Shown one piece after another: positions 61,799 through 64,000 of a stretch of 64,000 nt of DNA (positions within the stretch are counted from its first letter, which is position 1; each line of letters begins with the position of its first letter). This DNA is from Agrobacterium tumefaciens (lineage in GTDB: Bacteria; Pseudomonadota; Alphaproteobacteria; Rhizobiales; Rhizobiaceae). The stretch covers positions 1,624,501-1,688,500 of the forward strand of contig NZ_CP039889.1 in assembly GCF_005221325.1 (NCBI RefSeq), written 5' to 3'. Under the pieces are notes generated by a model. It did no database searches and was not told the DNA's origin. It was given only the letters and a program-made list of their open reading frames with translations. A program made the position numbers and the translations under genes.

Positions 61799-62176
61799 CT
61801 AGTCGATCCGGGTCCAGCTTATGCCCTTGCACAGGAGGCCGGCGACGATGCAGCCTTTCGTGGTCATGTTATTGCCCGCGACCGTCACTGTTATCTTGTA
61901 GGATTTGTCCCGCTGCGGGTCGAAGGCAGTGCCGGAATAGCTGCCCGCCTCGCTCTGCGTGATGTCCATGATCAGGCGGTCGCCGGTCTTCTCTTTCGGG
62001 GTGCCGGGTTTGATCCATGTGTTCGTGGCACATATTTTCTCGCCACAGGGCGCGATCAGCACTTTCGCCTTGCCGTCGCCGCGCACCCAGTTGCCGTCGA
62101 TCTCGGCTGCTTCCGCACTGAAGCCAACCAGCATTGGGAAGACGCCGTATACAATTGCCAATCTCCTGATTTTCAT
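61799..62176 (-). CDS. DUF2147 secreted protein
   Basis: A 125-residue protein with a signal peptide (KIRRLAIVYGVFPMLVGFSA, cleavage near AEAAE) and a small beta-rich domain starting IDGNWVRGDGKAKVLIAPCG, with CxxxxC-like cysteines (APCGEKICAT) and a last pair in KGCIVAGLLCKG. This is the DUF2147 family, a predicted periplasmic lipocalin-like protein of unknown function. GGAGAAAGACG precedes the ATG at 62176. It lies between the CFA synthase and DUF2177 genes. Confidence 0.8.
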   Translation of the reverse strand: MKIRRLAIVYGVFPMLVGFSAEAAEIDGNWVRGDGKAKVLIAPCGEKICATNTWIKPGTPKEKTGDRLIMDITQSEAGSYSGTAFDPQRDKSYKITVTVAGNNMTTKGCIVAGLLCKGISWTRID

Positions 62177-62204
62177 CGTCTTTCTCCGCTTGTTCGCCCC
62201 CACC

Positions 62205-63437
62205 TCATCCGTGTTCTATCGTGTACAGACCGACATTTATGGTTCCCTCGGCAAAACCCGCTTCGCAGTAGCAGAGGTAATAATCCCAGAGCCGCCGGAA
62301 GCGTTCATCGAAGCCAAGCAGGGAAATCGTTTGCCACCGGGCATGGAAGCGCTGGCGCCATTCCGCCAGTGTGAGCGCATAGGACTGGCCGAAAAGCTCC
62401 GTGTCAGTGAGTTTCAGGCCCGCTTGTCCGACGGCTTTTTCAAGCGCTGAATCGGAGGGCAGGAAACCGCCCGGGAAGACGTATTTCTGAATGAAGTCAG
62501 CCTTGCGCCGATAGGTATCGAAGCGGCTTTCTTCAATGGAAATGATTTGCAGGACCGCACGGCCGCCGGGTTTCAGGCAGCGTTTCAGCGTTTCGAAATA
62601 GCTTGGCCAATAGGCTTCGCCGACCGCTTCAAACATTTCCACCGAGACGATATTGTCGAATTGACCCTGCACGTCTCGGTAATCCTGCAGCCGAAGATCG
62701 ATCCGGCCAGCCGTGGTTTCTTTCTCCGCCGCATTTTCTGCCCAGCGCAACTGGGAGGGGGAAAGGGTGATGCCGGTCACGTTGGCATTCTGCTGCGTGG
62801 CGAGGTGGATGGCGAGCGCACCCCAGCCACAGCCGATTTCCAGCACGGTGTCGTTGCCGGTTAATTGCAGCTTCTCGGCAATACGCTCGAGTTTCTTCCG
62901 TTGCGCGGCCTCGAGGGTGGGGGTGGTATCGTCGAAAATCGCCGAGGAATAGAGCATCGAGGGATCGAGCCATTGCCGGTAAAATTCGTTGCCGAGATCG
63001 TAATGCGCCTCGATATTACGGCGGCTGCCGCGTTTGGTATTGGCGTTCAGAGCATGTGCTATCCGATTGATCAGGCGCATTGGCAGGCTGCCTCGCATAG
63101 ACCTTGCAAACGCATCTTGATTCTGAGCGGCGAAACGGATGAGCGCCGTCAGATCAGGCGTAGACCAGTCATTTTCGATGAAGCCTTCCGCAAAGCCGAT
63201 ATCGCCGTTGACAAGCAGCCTCCGGATTGCGCGCCAGTTATGCAGCACGAGAATGGCCTCGCTGCCTTCGGAACCTCCCGATTTTTCGAAGGTTGCGCCG
63301 CCGGGAAGGGTTACGCGCAGCCGGCCGTACTCGATATTGTTCAGCAGCCGATTGATGAGCCATATGCCTATTCCGGCACGGCCGTGGAGGCGTGTGCTCT
63401 GCGTCGGTAATTCAGAGAGGTTTTCAAACGGGGTCAT
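62205..63437 (-). CDS. Cyclopropane-fatty-acyl-phospholipid synthase family methyltransferase
   Basis: A 410-residue SAM-dependent methyltransferase that adds a methylene bridge to unsaturated membrane lipids. The SAM motif VLEIGCGWGALAIHLA lies at about residue 195, preceded by AHYDLGNEFYRQWLDPSMLY and followed by VSVEMFEAVGEAYWPSYF, all typical of Cfa. Length is normal. It overlaps the DUF1365 gene by 14 bases. Membrane cyclopropanation under ECF control fits an oxidative or envelope-stress module. Confidence 0.92.
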   Translation of the reverse strand: MTPFENLSELPTQSTRLHGRAGIGIWLINRLLNNIEYGRLRVTLPGGATFEKSGGSEGSEAILVLHNWRAIRRLLVNGDIGFAEGFIENDWSTPDLTALIRFAAQNQDAFARSMRGSLPMRLINRIAHALNANTKRGSRRNIEAHYDLGNEFYRQWLDPSMLYSSAIFDDTTPTLEAAQRKKLERIAEKLQLTGNDTVLEIGCGWGALAIHLATQQNANVTGITLSPSQLRWAENAAEKETTAGRIDLRLQDYRDVQGQFDNIVSVEMFEAVGEAYWPSYFETLKRCLKPGGRAVLQIISIEESRFDTYRRKADFIQKYVFPGGFLPSDSALEKAVGQAGLKLTDTELFGQSYALTLAEWRQRFHARWQTISLLGFDERFRRLWDYYLCYCEAGFAEGTINVGLYTIEHG

Positions 63438-64000
63438 GAATTCTGGCCTCGATTTGCGACGATGAAGGATGAACGAAGGAGACAGGCTCGGCGGGCGGCA
63501 ACGGACGTTTTTTGAGCCGCACGCCTTTCAGCCAGATTTTAAGGGCTTCCCAGTGAATGCCGAAAACCACCTTGAGCGTCAGGAACGGGATGGTGACGAA
63601 GGCTTTGAGCAGCGCGCGATCGGTCAGTTCGACTCGCCGCGCAAGGTGACGGGCGGTCAGGACGAGCCCGTCATCGTCGAAAGTTTCGATGATGATCTTC
63701 AGCCTGTCACCCGGGGGGACGACGCGGAAAACATAACGGAGGTCCATGTCCATGAAGGGCGAGACATAGAAGGCCTTGTCGCAACGCTGGATGATCTCGG
63801 TCTCTTTGCCGGCCTCCACCGGGATCAGATAGGAATGCCGTTGCCCGAAGGTGTTATCCACCTCCCAGAGGATGGCGTTCAGCGACATGTCGCGCCCATA
63901 GCAGAAAAACACGCTGAGAGGGTTGAAAGCCCAGCCGAGCAGGCGCGGCATGGTGAGAAGGCGAATAGGCCCTCCATCCACGGCGATACCCGCCGCCGCC
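63424..64000 (-). CDS. DUF1365 protein, C-terminal part (window edge)
   Basis: The last 192 or so residues of a DUF1365 protein; the gene continues beyond the right edge. GWAFNPLSVFFCYGRDMSLN and YVSPFMDMDLRYVFRV are typical. DUF1365 proteins are regularly encoded beside cyclopropane-fatty-acid synthase and a flavin amine-oxidase-like gene, which may therefore lie just outside the window. Function unknown, presumably lipid related. Confidence 0.88.
   Translation of the reverse strand, partial: AAAGIAVDGGPIRLLTMPRLLGWAFNPLSVFFCYGRDMSLNAILWEVDNTFGQRHSYLIPVEAGKETEIIQRCDKAFYVSPFMDMDLRYVFRVVPPGDRLKIIIETFDDDGLVLTARHLARRVELTDRALLKAFVTIPFLTLKVVFGIHWEALKIWLKGVRLKKRPLPPAEPVSFVHPSSSQIEARIHDPV

Noticed and set aside
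1..64000. CRISPR arrays, tRNA or rRNA genes, insertion sequences, prophage
   Set aside because: No regularly spaced repeats, cloverleaf-like genes, transposase or phage protein was recognised on reading both strands; a covariance-model search was not possible.

Overview
The window reads as a piece of a GC-rich alphaproteobacterial replicon, most likely from the Agrobacterium/Rhizobium group. This is an inference from gene content: a short FtsZ paralogue, an AmiC/AmiR-controlled urea/amide importer, ABC importers of nearly every class, and palindromic intergenic repeats beginning CTAGAGCATTTCC. No rRNA, tRNA, CRISPR array, insertion sequence or phage gene was seen. Almost everything is accessory metabolism, transport and its regulation.

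Layout, left to right. (1) 1-4496, minus strand: cytosolic sensor amiC, ANTAR antiterminator amiR, a leader with competing hairpins and an intrinsic terminator, then a urea/amide ABC importer (urtA, urtB, start of urtC). (2) 4768-9543, minus: an amino-acid operon (Lrp-type regulator, binding protein, Asp/Glu-racemase-like enzyme, permease, ATPase, D-amino-acid-dehydrogenase-like oxidoreductase) with a divergent LysR gene, then an orphan ThDP enzyme. (3) 12629-24798: a detoxification and cell-envelope block with a MATE pump and divergent MarR, a fabF-ftsZ paralogue operon, a TetR divergent from a two-gene RND pump, a GST and an SDR. Three promoters here share a 20-bp box TAGATT-N8-AATCTA. (4) 24799-26210: remnants of two catabolic genes and an alpha/beta hydrolase.

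(5) 26475-43326: a polysaccharide/uronate utilisation locus. It has a GntR/FadR regulator, two CUT1-type sugar importers that appear to share one ATPase, a heparinase-II/III-like lyase, a discoidin-like protein, a GH88-type unsaturated glucuronyl hydrolase, a DUF624 membrane protein, a DUF2264 protein and an unusual fusion of a hexapeptide acetyltransferase with an alpha-helical domain. (6) 43332-59580, minus: an organosulfur-scavenging island. One unit encodes a flavin reductase, an acyl-CoA-dehydrogenase-like monooxygenase and an SsuD-like monooxygenase. A second encodes an oligopeptide-type importer and another luciferase-like monooxygenase. A third encodes ketopantoate-reductase-like, TetR, HCCA-isomerase-like, FAD-oxidase and BisC-like molybdoenzyme genes. 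All three have the same 33-bp promoter-proximal motif. (7) 59952-64000, minus: an ECF sigma/anti-sigma pair behind DUF1365, cyclopropane-fatty-acid synthase, DUF2147 and DUF2177 genes, a typical envelope or oxidative-stress module.

The most interesting observations are regulatory: the AmiR antitermination leader, the shared TetR-type box, and the motif joining the sulfur operons. The glycan locus with its fused acetyltransferase is the best candidate for undescribed biochemistry.
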